64,000 bases of DNA from Streptosporangium lutulentum (GTDB lineage Bacteria; Actinomycetota; Actinomycetes; Streptosporangiales; Streptosporangiaceae): contig NZ_JAUSQU010000001.1 of NCBI RefSeq assembly GCF_030811455.1, forward strand, positions 1,426,001 to 1,490,000, written 5' to 3'. How positions within the stretch are numbered: the first letter of the stretch is position 1; each line of letters begins with the position of its first letter. The notes under the pieces were generated by a model, which was not told where the DNA came from, did no database searches, and worked only from the letters and a program-made list of their open reading frames with translations. The translations under genes and the position numbers were made by a program. Below are positions 1 through 7,771 of the stretch, in pieces.

Positions 1-603
1 TGGGGCGAGCGTGATCGCCGCCGGCCCGAGCTGGTCGACCTGTTGCAGACCGCCGTGATCCGGCGGCGGAAAGTCCGCCTGACCTACACCAGCGGCGCCA
101 GAGAGCGGACCGAACGGCTGGTCGACCCGTGGGGCCTGGTCGACAAGGACGAGATCTGGTACCTCCTCGCCGGGACCGAACGAGGGCAGCGAACCTTCCG
201 GGTCGACCGGATCGTCACGGCCGAGCCGACCGACCAGCCCGCCGAGCGCCCGAACGACTTCACGCTCGCCGCCGCGTGGCAGCAGGTCGTCGGCGAGGTG
301 GAGCTGCGGCGTTCACGCACCTGGGCGACCGTGCTCATCGAGGCCAGGTTCGTGCCGGTGCTGCGAACCCACTTCGGGCGGCACTGCCACACCGACGGCG
401 AGCTCGACCACGGGCGGGTCAGGGTGCGGCTCGCCGCACCGACCCCCTTGGACATCGCCCGCAACCTCGCCGGATGGGGCACGATGATCGAGGTGGTCGA
501 GCCGAGATCCGTCCGGGCCGAGCTGGCGCGGATCGGCGCGGAGCTCGCCGGGCACTACACCGATGACGGCCCTGACGAGCCGGTCGCCCGACGGGACCTC
601 TGA
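1..603 (+). CDS. WYL-domain transcriptional regulator, 3' part only
   Basis: The reading frame is already open at base 1, so the gene begins upstream of the window and its N-terminal helix-turn-helix is not visible. The visible part reads as the C-terminal half of a YafY/PafBC-type regulator: a WYL core (RKVRLTYTSG, then the DPWGLVDKDEIWYLLA and FRVDRI strands) followed by the WCX extension. WYL domains sense small ligands or nucleic acids and control DNA binding by an N-terminal winged helix. An internal TTG at 43 gives a false start; the frame continues unbroken to its left. The family is confident. The target genes cannot be told from the window. Confidence 0.85.
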   Translation, partial: WGERDRRRPELVDLLQTAVIRRRKVRLTYTSGARERTERLVDPWGLVDKDEIWYLLAGTERGQRTFRVDRIVTAEPTDQPAERPNDFTLAAAWQQVVGEVELRRSRTWATVLIEARFVPVLRTHFGRHCHTDGELDHGRVRVRLAAPTPLDIARNLAGWGTMIEVVEPRSVRAELARIGAELAGHYTDDGPDEPVARRDL

Positions 604-650
604 ACGAATCCGATCCCGGCGACTCCTCCGGAGGGCCGGGGGAGCCCCTC

Positions 651-2744
651 TCACGCCGCCCGGCGCGGGAGGGGGCCCGGATCGCCGGAAGGGGCCGCGG
701 GCAGGCGCAACGCGATCATGGCGATGTCGTCCTTCCCCCCGAAGTTCAGCTCGGTCAGCAACCTGTCGCAGAAGGACTCCAGGGGTTCGCGGGCGAGTGA
801 CGCGGCGTGGCGGCGCAGCCGTTCGAGGCCGTCGCCGAGGTTCTCCCCCGGCCGTTCGACGAGGCCGTCGGTGTAGAGAAGCAGCGTGCTGCGTGGTGGC
901 AGCGGCTCGACGGCGCTGTCGCGCGGCCGATCGTAGAGCAGCCCGAGAAGGTGGTTGGGCGCTTCGTCGAGGAAGCGGCTGTCGCCGTCGTGGTCGACCA
1001 GCAGGGGCGGCGGATGCCCGGCCACGGAGTAGTTCAGCCGGGGCAGGCGGTCGCTCGCCCTCTCGACGCGGGCCAGGACACAGGTCGCGGTCTCCTCCGA
1101 GTACAGGGTTCCCATGGCGTTGTCCAGCCGTCTCAGGATCTCGCCGGGAGGCTCCTGGCGGTCGATGGACAGCCCCCTGAGCATGTTGCGTATCTGGCTC
1201 ATGGCGACGGCCGAGGGAAGGTCGTGACCGGCCACGTCCCCGATGGTCAGGACGGTGGTGCCGTCGTGCAGGAGGAAGCAGTCGTACCAGTCTCCGCCCA
1301 CCTCGGCGGCGGCGGGGCTCGGCCGGTAGCGGGCGACGATCTGGAGGTCGGGAACGACGGGAGGGTCGGGGAGCAGGCTGTGCTGGAGGGCGAGCGCCAC
1401 GCGCTGCGTGCGCCGGAATTCGATGGCGTTGCTGAGGGGGGTGTGCGCGTGGTCGAACGTCTGGCCTATCAGGGCGGCATCGGTCGCGCTGATCACCGGG
1501 CGCTCGCCGCAGACGGAGGCGGACACCACCGCCGCCACGGTGCCGTCGACGATGACCGGTACGAGGACCATGCTGTTGGCCGCGGCGTCGATCAACCATG
1601 ACTCGGTGTCCGCGAGCGCGATCCCCGGTGGGGGCTGTCCCGGCGGAAACAGGATGTGGACGGGGCGGCGGTGCCGTACCACGTCGGCGAGCGCGCGGCT
1701 GGTGCCGATGCTCTCCTCGTTTCGCGCCGGCCGTTCGGGCAGACCGGAGCGTACGGCTCCGGCGATGCGGTGGACGACGAGCGGCGCGTCCGCCGGGCGG
1801 TCGGCGGACTCGGGAAGCAGGTAGATGACACACCCGTCGGCCAGCTCCGGCACGATCACGTTGGCCAGCGCGGTGAGCATCTCCTCCAGGCGCGTGATGT
1901 CCGCCGTGGCCTCGGTGGCCCGGTCGAGCAGTTCCTGGCGCCGGTTCTCCTGCCACTGCTGTTCGATGTCGGCGCAGGTGCCCACCCACTCCGCGACGAC
2001 GTCGCCCTCGCGCACCGGTACGGCACGCACCTTGAAGTGCCGGTAGGTGCCGTCCGTGAGGCGCAGCCGGTAGACGTGTTCCCAGAGCGGGGTCACCTCC
2101 TCGACCGCCCGGGACCAGGACGCGATGGTCGGCTCGACGTCGTCGGGATGGAGGGCCCGCAGCCACCCGTCGCCGCGGAACTCCTCCCACGACTGCCCGG
2201 TCACCTTCTGCCACCCGGGACTCGGCTCGTTGACCCCGCCCGTGGCGGCGGTCACCCACACCATCTGCGTGCCGACCCTCCCCAGGCTCTTGTAGCGCTG
2301 GAGGAGACGGAACCGCTCCTCGGAGAGCGCCTGGACGCGCTGTGCGGAGGTGACCTGCGCGGTGACCTCCACGAACACCTGCAGCACCCCGCGGTCGCCG
2401 TCGTCGAGGAAGATCTCCGAGAGTCCGAAGGTGAAGAAACGTTCCTGGAGACCGGTGCCCGAGTAAACCATGGTCACCGGCGCCTCGGAGACGTTCACCG
2501 GTTTCCCGGTCCGCAGGACCTCGTCGAGCAACGTGAAGTAGGCCGAGGAGTTCTCCTCGACGAGATCGTCGAACGCTTCGCGGATGGGAACTCCGAGGGG
2601 CCTGTCTCCGAAGATCGATTGGAAAACGGCATTGGTGTAGATCAATCGGTGGCTGGGCCCCCTGCTGACCGTCACCGCGACCGGTGCCGGATCGAACACC
2701 TCCAGGCCCAGACCGCCGGACCTTTTCCCCCGGACATACTCCAT
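651..2744 (-). CDS. PAS-PAS-GAF-SpoIIE serine phosphatase (RsbU/RsbP type)
   Basis: This is a PP2C-type phosphatase predicted to dephosphorylate an anti-anti-sigma factor in a partner-switching cascade. In order it has a PAS fold near the N-terminus (IYTNAVFQSIFG), a second PAS with a PAC tail around residues 150-270 (GWLRALHPDD, YRLRLTDGTYRHFKVRAV), a GAF-like domain around 300-440, and a SpoIIE catalytic domain in the last 210 residues (VGGDWYDCF, TIGDVAGHDLPSA, LYTDGLVERP, GKDDIAMIALRL). The metal-binding aspartates of these motifs are present. No membrane segment is seen, so it is probably cytosolic. The start at 2744 is preferred because AGGGAAG lies just upstream; an in-frame ATG at 2783 would add 13 residues. 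No sigma or anti-sigma gene is adjacent. Confidence 0.9.
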   Translation of the reverse strand: MEYVRGKRSGGLGLEVFDPAPVAVTVSRGPSHRLIYTNAVFQSIFGDRPLGVPIREAFDDLVEENSSAYFTLLDEVLRTGKPVNVSEAPVTMVYSGTGLQERFFTFGLSEIFLDDGDRGVLQVFVEVTAQVTSAQRVQALSEERFRLLQRYKSLGRVGTQMVWVTAATGGVNEPSPGWQKVTGQSWEEFRGDGWLRALHPDDVEPTIASWSRAVEEVTPLWEHVYRLRLTDGTYRHFKVRAVPVREGDVVAEWVGTCADIEQQWQENRRQELLDRATEATADITRLEEMLTALANVIVPELADGCVIYLLPESADRPADAPLVVHRIAGAVRSGLPERPARNEESIGTSRALADVVRHRRPVHILFPPGQPPPGIALADTESWLIDAAANSMVLVPVIVDGTVAAVVSASVCGERPVISATDAALIGQTFDHAHTPLSNAIEFRRTQRVALALQHSLLPDPPVVPDLQIVARYRPSPAAAEVGGDWYDCFLLHDGTTVLTIGDVAGHDLPSAVAMSQIRNMLRGLSIDRQEPPGEILRRLDNAMGTLYSEETATCVLARVERASDRLPRLNYSVAGHPPPLLVDHDGDSRFLDEAPNHLLGLLYDRPRDSAVEPLPPRSTLLLYTDGLVERPGENLGDGLERLRRHAASLAREPLESFCDRLLTELNFGGKDDIAMIALRLPAAPSGDPGPLPRRAA

Positions 2745-3059
2745 TGAGACTTCCCTGGCCGAGCCGTCCACATGGGTCGGCATGGATTGGCTCTTTTACC
2801 TAATTGCCTCGCACATAAGAACAGATTAGGACATATGGGGACATGGGCCCTTGGCGTAGGGCGGGGAAGAGGGGCTCGCTCCGTCGGGCGTCGTGTCCGG
2901 CGGCTCGCCCCGGCCGGAGGTTCCCGTCCCTGAAGTGATCATGGTTGACGTGAGCCGCAGGGGGAGCACCGTCGGGATCGGAGCGACGTGACGGCGCCGG
3001 TCGAACAGCCCGGTCGAACACGATCCGGCCGAGGGTGCCCCGGCCGGTCGGCTCGTTCG
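2745..3059. other. 315-base intergenic region
   Basis: No convincing gene is seen between the phosphatase start and the DUF397 stop. An A+T-richer stretch at about 2790-2835 probably holds the phosphatase promoter on the minus strand. The rest is GC-rich, and the open frames through it have no ribosome binding site and no family resemblance. Confidence 0.4.
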
Positions 3060-3254
3060 TCAGATGGAGTCGGCTTTGATCCTGGTCAGGAAGTCGGCCC
3101 ACACCTCGGGGGCGAACAGCAGGGCGGATCCCGCCGGGTCCTTGCTGTCGCGGACGGCGACGACGCCGGGAAGATTGGCGGCCACCTCCACACATTCACC
3201 GCCGTTTCCGTTGCTGCGGCTGCTCTTGCGCCACTGTGCGTCGTTCAGGTCCAT
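3060..3254 (-). CDS. DUF397 domain protein
   Basis: A 64-residue protein with the full DUF397 pattern: an N-terminal W-R-K-S-S-R-S motif, then GGECVEVA, VAVRDSKDP and a final FLTRIK helix. DUF397 proteins are actinobacterial partners of XRE/DUF5753 regulators, as in BldB- and WhiJ-like loci. Its start overlaps the 3' end of the upstream XRE gene by 10 bases, so the two are translationally coupled. It is cytosolic, with no signal peptide. Family assignment is firm; the molecular role of the family is only partly known. Confidence 0.93.
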   Translation of the reverse strand: MDLNDAQWRKSSRSNGNGGECVEVAANLPGVVAVRDSKDPAGSALLFAPEVWADFLTRIKADSI

Positions 3255-4069
3255 GCGTTCATCCTCTTTTCGATCAAAGCCGCCGAGGCGGCCTGTGGCA
3301 GTGCACAGGAGTGCAGGGCGTCGAACTGAGCCGACAGGGCGTCGACTCTGGAGGGGTCTGTGAGGAGTTGCGCGTCTTCCGCGTTCTCCATGTAGGCGAT
3401 GTTGGGCGCGCCTTTGAACGAGAGCATCAAGATGGGCCCGGCGAGGCCGGCATAGGCGCCCACCTCGAACGGGATCACCTGGACGGTGATCCGGGGGCGT
3501 GCCGTCGCCCTCAGGATGTACTCAAGCTGCTCGCGCATGACCCTGCCGCCGCCTATGGGCCGGGCCAGTACGGCCTCGTCCAGCAGGACGAAGAAGATCG
3601 GCGGGTCCGGCCGGTCGAGCAGCCGCTGCCTCTGCATACGGACGGTGACCAGTTCCTCCACCTGTTGGTCGGTGTCGAACGGCCGGCCCGCCCGGGTCAG
3701 CGCCCGCGCGTAGTCTTCGGTCTGGAGCAGCCCCGGCACCACCGCGAGCTGGTAGTTGCGCAGCATCTGCGCCTCCCACTCCAGCTCGAACAGCGAGCGG
3801 ACCCAGGCGGGGGAGGACTCCCTGACGATCAGCGGCCACAGTTTGATGAGTGTTCCGCCGGTCTCCAGCACCTCGTCGCACCTCTGGGCGAACTTCCTGG
3901 TGGGGGCGCGCGCGGCGGTCTCGATCAGGCCGACCAGGGAGGTGGAGTAGGCGGTCCGTTTCGCGAGCTCCTGCTGACTCCAGCCCATCGCCTCTCGCAG
4001 TCTGCGCAGCTCAGAGCCCCAGTAGGCGGTGATGCTCGTGCTGGGGTCCAGCTCTTTCGGTGCGGGCAT
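3245..4069 (-). CDS. XRE-family regulator with DUF5753 domain
   Basis: A 274-residue regulator. An N-terminal helix-turn-helix (LRRLREAMGWSQQELAKRT, residues about 20-75) is followed by a DUF5753 effector domain (WEAQMLRNYQLAVVPGLLQT, RLLDRPDPPIFFVLLDE, ITVQVIPFEVGAYAGL). This is the WhiJ-like architecture found in large paralogous sets in actinomycetes, usually paired with a DUF397 gene, as here. The start at 4069 is chosen because AAGGAC lies about 10 bases upstream; a longer frame to 4219 encodes a non-conserved extension. It is divergent from the small gene at 4246. Confidence 0.92.
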   Translation of the reverse strand: MPAPKELDPSTSITAYWGSELRRLREAMGWSQQELAKRTAYSTSLVGLIETAARAPTRKFAQRCDEVLETGGTLIKLWPLIVRESSPAWVRSLFELEWEAQMLRNYQLAVVPGLLQTEDYARALTRAGRPFDTDQQVEELVTVRMQRQRLLDRPDPPIFFVLLDEAVLARPIGGGRVMREQLEYILRATARPRITVQVIPFEVGAYAGLAGPILMLSFKGAPNIAYMENAEDAQLLTDPSRVDALSAQFDALHSCALPQAASAALIEKRMNAWT

Positions 4070-4245
4070 GGGGGTCCCGTCCTTCGTGGTCCTACATGCT
4101 TCGGGGTGGGTTCCACAGCCGACCTGAATCGAGATGAACGTACCTCGTCGTAGTCCTGCGGCTACTAAAAGTAATGACCCGGAAGCACTCTGGGAGGGGA
4201 AACGACCGAACGTTTCCATGGAACATCGAGAGGAGGCGGACGGGA

Positions 4246-4575
4246 ATGATCATCCAAGGGGTGCTGCTGGGAACGCCCGCCATGCATGCCGCGGGCCTGC
4301 TCAAAGACGAGCTGGAACGGCAGGGCGTCGAGAGCGACGTCCATGACGGTTACGGCCTGGCACTGATCTCGGTCTGGGCCGACCTGGTGGTCTGGACGGA
4401 CGGCATGGTCTATCGCTGGTGGGCCGGGCGCGTGTCGTCAAGGACCGGCCGGCGGATCTACGCGATCTACGGCGTGGGCAACCCGGCCACCGCCGCACGC
4501 GGGGTGGCACTCCGCTACGCCGAACTCCGGGACAGCCACCCGCGCTCCGAACTGATCGTCCAGGCGTTGTCGTGA
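4246..4575 (+). CDS. small protein of a WhiJ/DUF397-type locus, function unknown
   Basis: A 109-residue cytosolic protein with a strong AGGAGG 10 bases upstream of the ATG at 4246. The frame remains open upstream to 4174, but that extension lacks a ribosome binding site. It is rich in aromatic residues in the middle (DLVVWTDGMVYRWWAGR, then TGRRIYAIYG) and ends in a helix (ARGVALRYAELRDSH). Proteins of this look often sit next to XRE-DUF397 pairs in actinomycetes, and here it is divergent from such a pair. I do not know a function. A shared operator in 4070-4245 is likely but not identified. Confidence 0.75.
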   Translation: MIIQGVLLGTPAMHAAGLLKDELERQGVESDVHDGYGLALISVWADLVVWTDGMVYRWWAGRVSSRTGRRIYAIYGVGNPATAARGVALRYAELRDSHPRSELIVQALS

Positions 4576-4596
4576 TCCGGACGGCCCCCGGGGCCG

Positions 4597-5217
4597 TCAG
4601 TCGTCGGCTCCCCCGTCCCGCCGCGCGCCGAAGCGGATGGCGCGGAGCAGGTCCGCCGCGGGCCGGTTCAGGACGACGACTCCGGTGGCCGGGGGGAGGG
4701 AGCCGCTGTGGGCGCGGGCGATGAGCACCCGCCAGCGCCGGCAGTGACGGGCGAAGGTGGCGTCGGTGACGACCCGGCCGCGGGACAACTGCCCCTCGCG
4801 CGCGATCCGCGGCTCCACGTCGAGCAGGATCAGGTGGACCTCACTGCCGACCCGGCGGGCCAGCCAGGCGAAGCCGTACAGGATGTGCGGCCAGGTGCCC
4901 CGGGTGTGCGCGACGACGCTGTGGCCGCCGAGCAGCGCGCGGGCGATCCGCCACACATGGGTGGCGTGCACGATCGGGATGCGGGCCCGAGGGGGGATGG
5001 GACCGAGGTAGCGCGCCCACCAGTTGCGGGACTGGCGCGAGTCGATCACCTGTGCCTCGCCGTCGCGCACGGGCTCCCTCTCGTCGCCGCGCAATCCGTA
5101 CAGCCGGTCCAGCAGCGTGCTCTTGCCCGCGCCGGGAAGTCCCGCGAGCAGTACCAGTGACCCGGCTGGATAGTTCAGGTCCTCGACGGAGGCCTGACCG
5201 GCCGGTGTGGTGGCCAT
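4597..5217 (-). CDS. P-loop ATPase/kinase-like protein
   Basis: A 206-residue AAA/kinase-like protein. A Walker A loop (LLAGLPGAGKSTLL) starts at about residue 23, followed by a region resembling polynucleotide-kinase or zeta-toxin-like P-loop kinases (QVIDSRQSRNWWARYLGP, VVAHTRGTWPHILYGFAW, VHLILLDVEP). A basic segment (AREGQLSRGRVVTDATFARHCRRW) matches the lid seen in small-molecule kinases. The start at 5217 has GAGGTG eight bases upstream. The longer open frame to 5550 runs back into the riboswitch and is not coding. The substrate is unknown. It lies 156 bases downstream of the 44-codon ORF that follows the riboswitch, so it may share that transcript. Confidence 0.75.
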   Translation of the reverse strand: MATTPAGQASVEDLNYPAGSLVLLAGLPGAGKSTLLDRLYGLRGDEREPVRDGEAQVIDSRQSRNWWARYLGPIPPRARIPIVHATHVWRIARALLGGHSVVAHTRGTWPHILYGFAWLARRVGSEVHLILLDVEPRIAREGQLSRGRVVTDATFARHCRRWRVLIARAHSGSLPPATGVVVLNRPAADLLRAIRFGARRDGGADD

Positions 5218-5372
5218 TGCGTGCACCTCGCAGGGCTGGGGGATTTCTCTCATCATGCGTCTCGCGGCCTTCCGGTTGGCGAAATGAATTCGTCGGAGAT
5301 CCGATGGAACGACGGAAGGGCGAATCCGGCGATGATCGAACCGAGGATCACTCGTGATGTGATTTCGCGCGT
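5218..5372 (-). other. spacer between the riboswitch ORF and the P-loop gene
   Basis: This 155-base spacer has no gene. It contains a short perfect palindrome, ATCAC-TC-GTGAT, at 5347-5358. No terminator-like stem followed by T residues was seen, so read-through from the riboswitch transcript into the P-loop gene is possible. Confidence 0.4.
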
Positions 5373-5507
5373 TCAGGTATGCCGGAGCAGGTGCATGCGC
5401 AGATGGCGAGAGAGATCGAGAGGCCGGAGCGGGCGCGGCCGCATCCGTGGACGCCGGACCGGCGGGGAAGTCCGGCGGGGCGGGGAGAGCGGGAGGTGAG
5501 CGGGCAT
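5373..5507 (-). CDS. 44-codon ORF directly downstream of the manganese riboswitch
   Basis: An ATG at 5507 is preceded at a 5-base spacing by GAGGAG, the best Shine-Dalgarno in the area, and opens a 44-codon frame. The product is rich in proline, arginine and leucine (MPAHLPLSPPRRTSPP at the start, LSRHLRMHLLRHT at the end). It has no clear membrane helix and resembles no Mn transporter. Its Shine-Dalgarno is the one that the riboswitch can hide or free. It may be a leader peptide, a small regulatory peptide, or the decayed start of a lost gene. Coding status rests on the ribosome binding site and position only. Confidence 0.45.
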   Translation of the reverse strand: MPAHLPLSPPRRTSPPVRRPRMRPRPLRPLDLSRHLRMHLLRHT

Positions 5508-5514
5508 GTGTACT

Positions 5515-5540
5515 CCTCGAATGCGCTGAGCCATTCGAGG
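5515..5540 (-). promoter_or_regulatory. riboswitch expression platform (anti-SD hairpin)
   Basis: Read on the minus strand, CCTCGAATG (5540-5532) and CATTCGAGG (5523-5515) form a perfect 9-bp stem with an 8-base loop. The second arm contains the start of the GAGGAG Shine-Dalgarno at 5518-5513. The first five bases of the first arm are also the 3' strand of the aptamer P1 helix. The two structures therefore exclude each other: ligand-bound aptamer would free the ribosome binding site. Confidence 0.75.
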
Positions 5541-5635
5541 TCTCCTTCACCCGCTACCTCACGGGCGACCGTCCGGGGATGCCGTAAGGCATCCGTATTG
5601 ACCGGACCGGTTCTTGGGAAGTACTCCCCTCGTCG
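5536..5635 (-). ncRNA. yybP-ykoY (Mn2+) riboswitch aptamer
   Basis: The minus strand carries the hallmarks of this riboswitch class. P1 is CGAGG (5632-5628) paired with CCTCG (5540-5536). GGAGTA directly follows the 5' P1 strand, and AGACC lies at the 3' P1 junction. In the middle is CGGTCAATACGG, then a 7-bp hairpin GGATGCC-TTAC-GGCATCC (5594-5577), then CCGGACGG closing the P2/P3 stack. A further arm GCCCG/CGGGT precedes the AGACC. GGAGTA, GTCAAT, ACC/CCGG and GACC all match the conserved positions of known aptamers such as the Lactococcus lactis one. Members bind Mn2+ and usually control Mn exporters or TerC-family proteins; none is adjacent here. Confidence 0.85.
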
Positions 5636-5792
5636 TTCCAGGCTAAGGGATCCGGGCACATAACGTCACGCTGAGGCGATAGGGGTACTCGACGAACGAC
5701 GGACCGGGTGCGGTGAACGGCGTCAAGCGGGCTGCTCGCTCATGGAATTGTCCGATGAGTCTCGGAGCTCACCGGACAATTCATATGAATGA
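5636..5792. other. intergenic region upstream of the riboswitch
   Basis: About 150 bases lie between the aptamer and the alcohol dehydrogenase stop. The region should contain the minus-strand promoter of the riboswitch transcript, but no clear -10/-35 pair could be assigned. A tract near 5745-5790 with TTGTCCGATGAG and the inversely oriented CTCACCGGACAATT (ATTGTCCG/CGGACAAT) looks like the terminator of the dehydrogenase operon. Confidence 0.4.
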
Positions 5793-6968
5793 TTATGATT
5801 CAGGACGAAATACCGCCCGGACGCATCCATCCTTCCTGGCCCTGAACAGGTCGTAGCCTCCCGGGGCCTCGTCCAGCGGCATCGAATGCGTCGCGAGATG
5901 GGACGTCACCAGTTCACCCTTCGCCATCAGCCTCAGCAACATCGGGATGTAACGCTGCCCGTGCTGCCGCGCGCTCCGGACCGTCAGCCCCTTGTTCATC
6001 ATCGCGCCGAGCGGAAACCTGTCCACCGTTCCCGAGAAGGCCCCGAGGACGAAGACCGATCCACCCTTGCGGCAGGCGCGGACCGCCTCCCGCACCGCGA
6101 CCGGGCGGTCCACTTCGAGCCGGAGTTGCTGCTTGACCTGGTCGTACATCTGCTGCGGGCCGACGCTGTCCGCCTCCATGCCCACGGCCTCGATACAGAC
6201 GTCGGGTCCCCTGCCTCCGGTCCGCTCCCGTAGCTCGGCGTCGACGTCGGTGCCGGAGTAGTCGATCGCCTCGGCTCCGATGTGGCGCTCGACCATCGCG
6301 AGCCGCTCGGGGTGGCGGTCGATCGCGATGACCCGGTCGGCGCCGAGGAGCGTCGCCGCACGGGCCGCCATCTGGCCGACCGCGCCGCAGCCCCACACCG
6401 CCACCACGTCGCCGGGGCCCACCCCGCCCAGGTGCGCGCCCATCCATCCGGCGGGCGCCGCGTCGGAGGCGAACAGGGCGCTCTGGTCGTCGACCCCGTC
6501 CGGTACGGGGAACGCGCCGTGGTCCGCGAACGGAACCCGGACATATTCGGCGTGGCCGCCCTTGAACCCGCCCATGGCGTGGGAGTAGCCGTAGACGCCG
6601 CCCGGTTCGTAACCGAGGAGCGTCTGGGCGACCTCCGGGTCGGGGTTGCTGTTGTCGCACAGGGACCACAGGTCGTGGGAGCAGTACCAGCACCGGCCGC
6701 AGCCGATGGACGAGCACACCACCACCCGGTCGCCCACCCTGTGCTTGCGGACCTCGGGGCCGATCTCGACGATCTCGCCCAGGAACTCGTGGCCGATCAC
6801 GTCTCCCGCGCGCATCGCCGGGATGTATCCGCCGAGCAGGTGCAGATCGGACCCGCACGTCGTGCTCAGCCGCACCTTGACGACGGCGTCCTGGGCGTTG
6901 AGGATCCCGGGGTCGGGCACCCGCTCCACCGAGAGCCGGTTCATGCCCTGCCAGCACAGGGCCTTCAC
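5793..6968 (-). CDS. zinc-dependent alcohol dehydrogenase (formaldehyde dehydrogenase-like)
   Basis: A 391-residue medium-chain dehydrogenase that oxidises an alcohol or aldehyde adduct with NAD(P). The catalytic zinc ligands appear as CGSDLH near residue 38 and GHE near 60. The structural zinc loop is present (SIGCGRCWYCSHDLWSLC). The Rossmann motif is VWGCGAVGQ near 190. The insert after the Rossmann fold (VGPQQMYDQVKQQLRLEVDRP) is typical of the glutathione-independent formaldehyde dehydrogenase-like subfamily, often annotated as glutathione-dependent. The start is GTG at 6968, overlapping the stop of the upstream gene as GTGA, so the two are coupled. The true substrate is uncertain. Confidence 0.92.
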   Translation of the reverse strand: MKALCWQGMNRLSVERVPDPGILNAQDAVVKVRLSTTCGSDLHLLGGYIPAMRAGDVIGHEFLGEIVEIGPEVRKHRVGDRVVVCSSIGCGRCWYCSHDLWSLCDNSNPDPEVAQTLLGYEPGGVYGYSHAMGGFKGGHAEYVRVPFADHGAFPVPDGVDDQSALFASDAAPAGWMGAHLGGVGPGDVVAVWGCGAVGQMAARAATLLGADRVIAIDRHPERLAMVERHIGAEAIDYSGTDVDAELRERTGGRGPDVCIEAVGMEADSVGPQQMYDQVKQQLRLEVDRPVAVREAVRACRKGGSVFVLGAFSGTVDRFPLGAMMNKGLTVRSARQHGQRYIPMLLRLMAKGELVTSHLATHSMPLDEAPGGYDLFRARKDGCVRAVFRPES

Positions 6969-7435
6969 CGCCGTTCCTCCCCGCCCGCGCGATGCGCCAC
7001 CCGGTCCGGCGGATCTCCCCGCGGGACGGGGCGCGTCACGGGCGGTTCCTCCGGGCGCAGCACCTCCCCGGTCTCGATCAAGGACTTGGTCTCGCGGAGG
7101 GCCTCCCGGATCTCCCGGCGGGGGTCGCCGTGGGTGAGGCGGCTCATCATCCCGCCGGACTCCCGCAGCGGCGCGCGCAACCGCGCGGCGATCTCGGTGC
7201 CCTTGTCGCCGGGCGCCTCGCGGATCCGTACCTCGACGGCATCGCCCAGCATCGCCAGCGGTTCGGGCAGGAGCCCGTCAGGGGCCACGTCCTCGGGCCT
7301 GCGGTTGATCGTGACCGGCAGCCAGCGGTAGATCCCCCGCCCCTCCTGGGGCCAGGTCTTGGGACGACGTGACGTGAGCCAGCGCACCACCCCCATGCCC
7401 GCCAGCGCGGTCACCCCCACCAGGAAAGGTTTCAT
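6965..7435 (-). CDS. conserved hypothetical protein coupled to the alcohol dehydrogenase
   Basis: A 156-residue protein with one N-terminal hydrophobic stretch (FLVGVTALAGMGVVRWL) that could be a membrane anchor. A globular region follows (IYRWLPVTINRRPEDV, EVRIREAPGDKGTEIAARL), then a charged C-terminal helix (REIREALRETKSLIETGEVL). The body looks like the cyclase/START-like proteins often encoded next to this dehydrogenase subfamily, but I cannot assign it firmly. The ATG at 7435 has AGGAGG seven bases upstream; an ATG at 7459 lies before that site. It overlaps the dehydrogenase by GTGA. Confidence 0.8.
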   Translation of the reverse strand: MKPFLVGVTALAGMGVVRWLTSRRPKTWPQEGRGIYRWLPVTINRRPEDVAPDGLLPEPLAMLGDAVEVRIREAPGDKGTEIAARLRAPLRESGGMMSRLTHGDPRREIREALRETKSLIETGEVLRPEEPPVTRPVPRGDPPDRVAHRAGGEERR

Positions 7436-7771
7436 GCTCCAGCCTCCTGAAACGGACATTTCCCCTGATGGGGCTACCCATCGCCTGTCCGCGGCTACCG
7501 GGGTCCGGTGGCACTTGGGCCGGTGTTGACGGCTCCCTGGCCGGCGTCATGGCTGCGGGCGGAGCGCGAGGACCGGGGCTGGGGCAAGAGGGGGACCGCG
7601 ATGACCGAGAGCCCCGTGAGCTCCACGCCCGGCACCCGGAGGCCCGGCCCGGGGCGGACCGGCGGACGCGGCCGGTGTGCGCCTTGTCCGTCATCGTCTT
7701 CGATCGGGGCTCGGCGGGCGTCCTCACCCGGCGCGCCCGGGATGCGCCGGGTGAGGACGCCGGTGGAACGC
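7436..7771. other. 336-base intergenic region
   Basis: This holds the promoter area of the dehydrogenase operon on its left side and the strong hairpin at 7717-7761 on its right. The open frames crossing it have no ribosome binding site or family resemblance, and I see no gene. Confidence 0.4.
7717..7761. terminator. 18-bp perfect hairpin terminator
   Basis: GGCGTCCTCACCCGGCGC (7717-7734) and its exact reverse complement (7744-7761) form an 18-bp stem with a 9-base loop. It lies 10 bases past the stop of the minus-strand TIGR03118 gene. Confidence 0.85.

Noticed and set aside
5218..5550. N-terminal extension of the P-loop kinase gene
   Set aside because: It starts inside the aptamer, is Ser/Pro/Ala-rich, and a better start with GAGGTG lies at 5217.
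5348..5659. 103-codon minus-strand frame through the riboswitch
   Set aside because: Its start precedes the aptamer and it reads through conserved RNA structure; the ribosome binding site belongs to the different frame starting at 5507.
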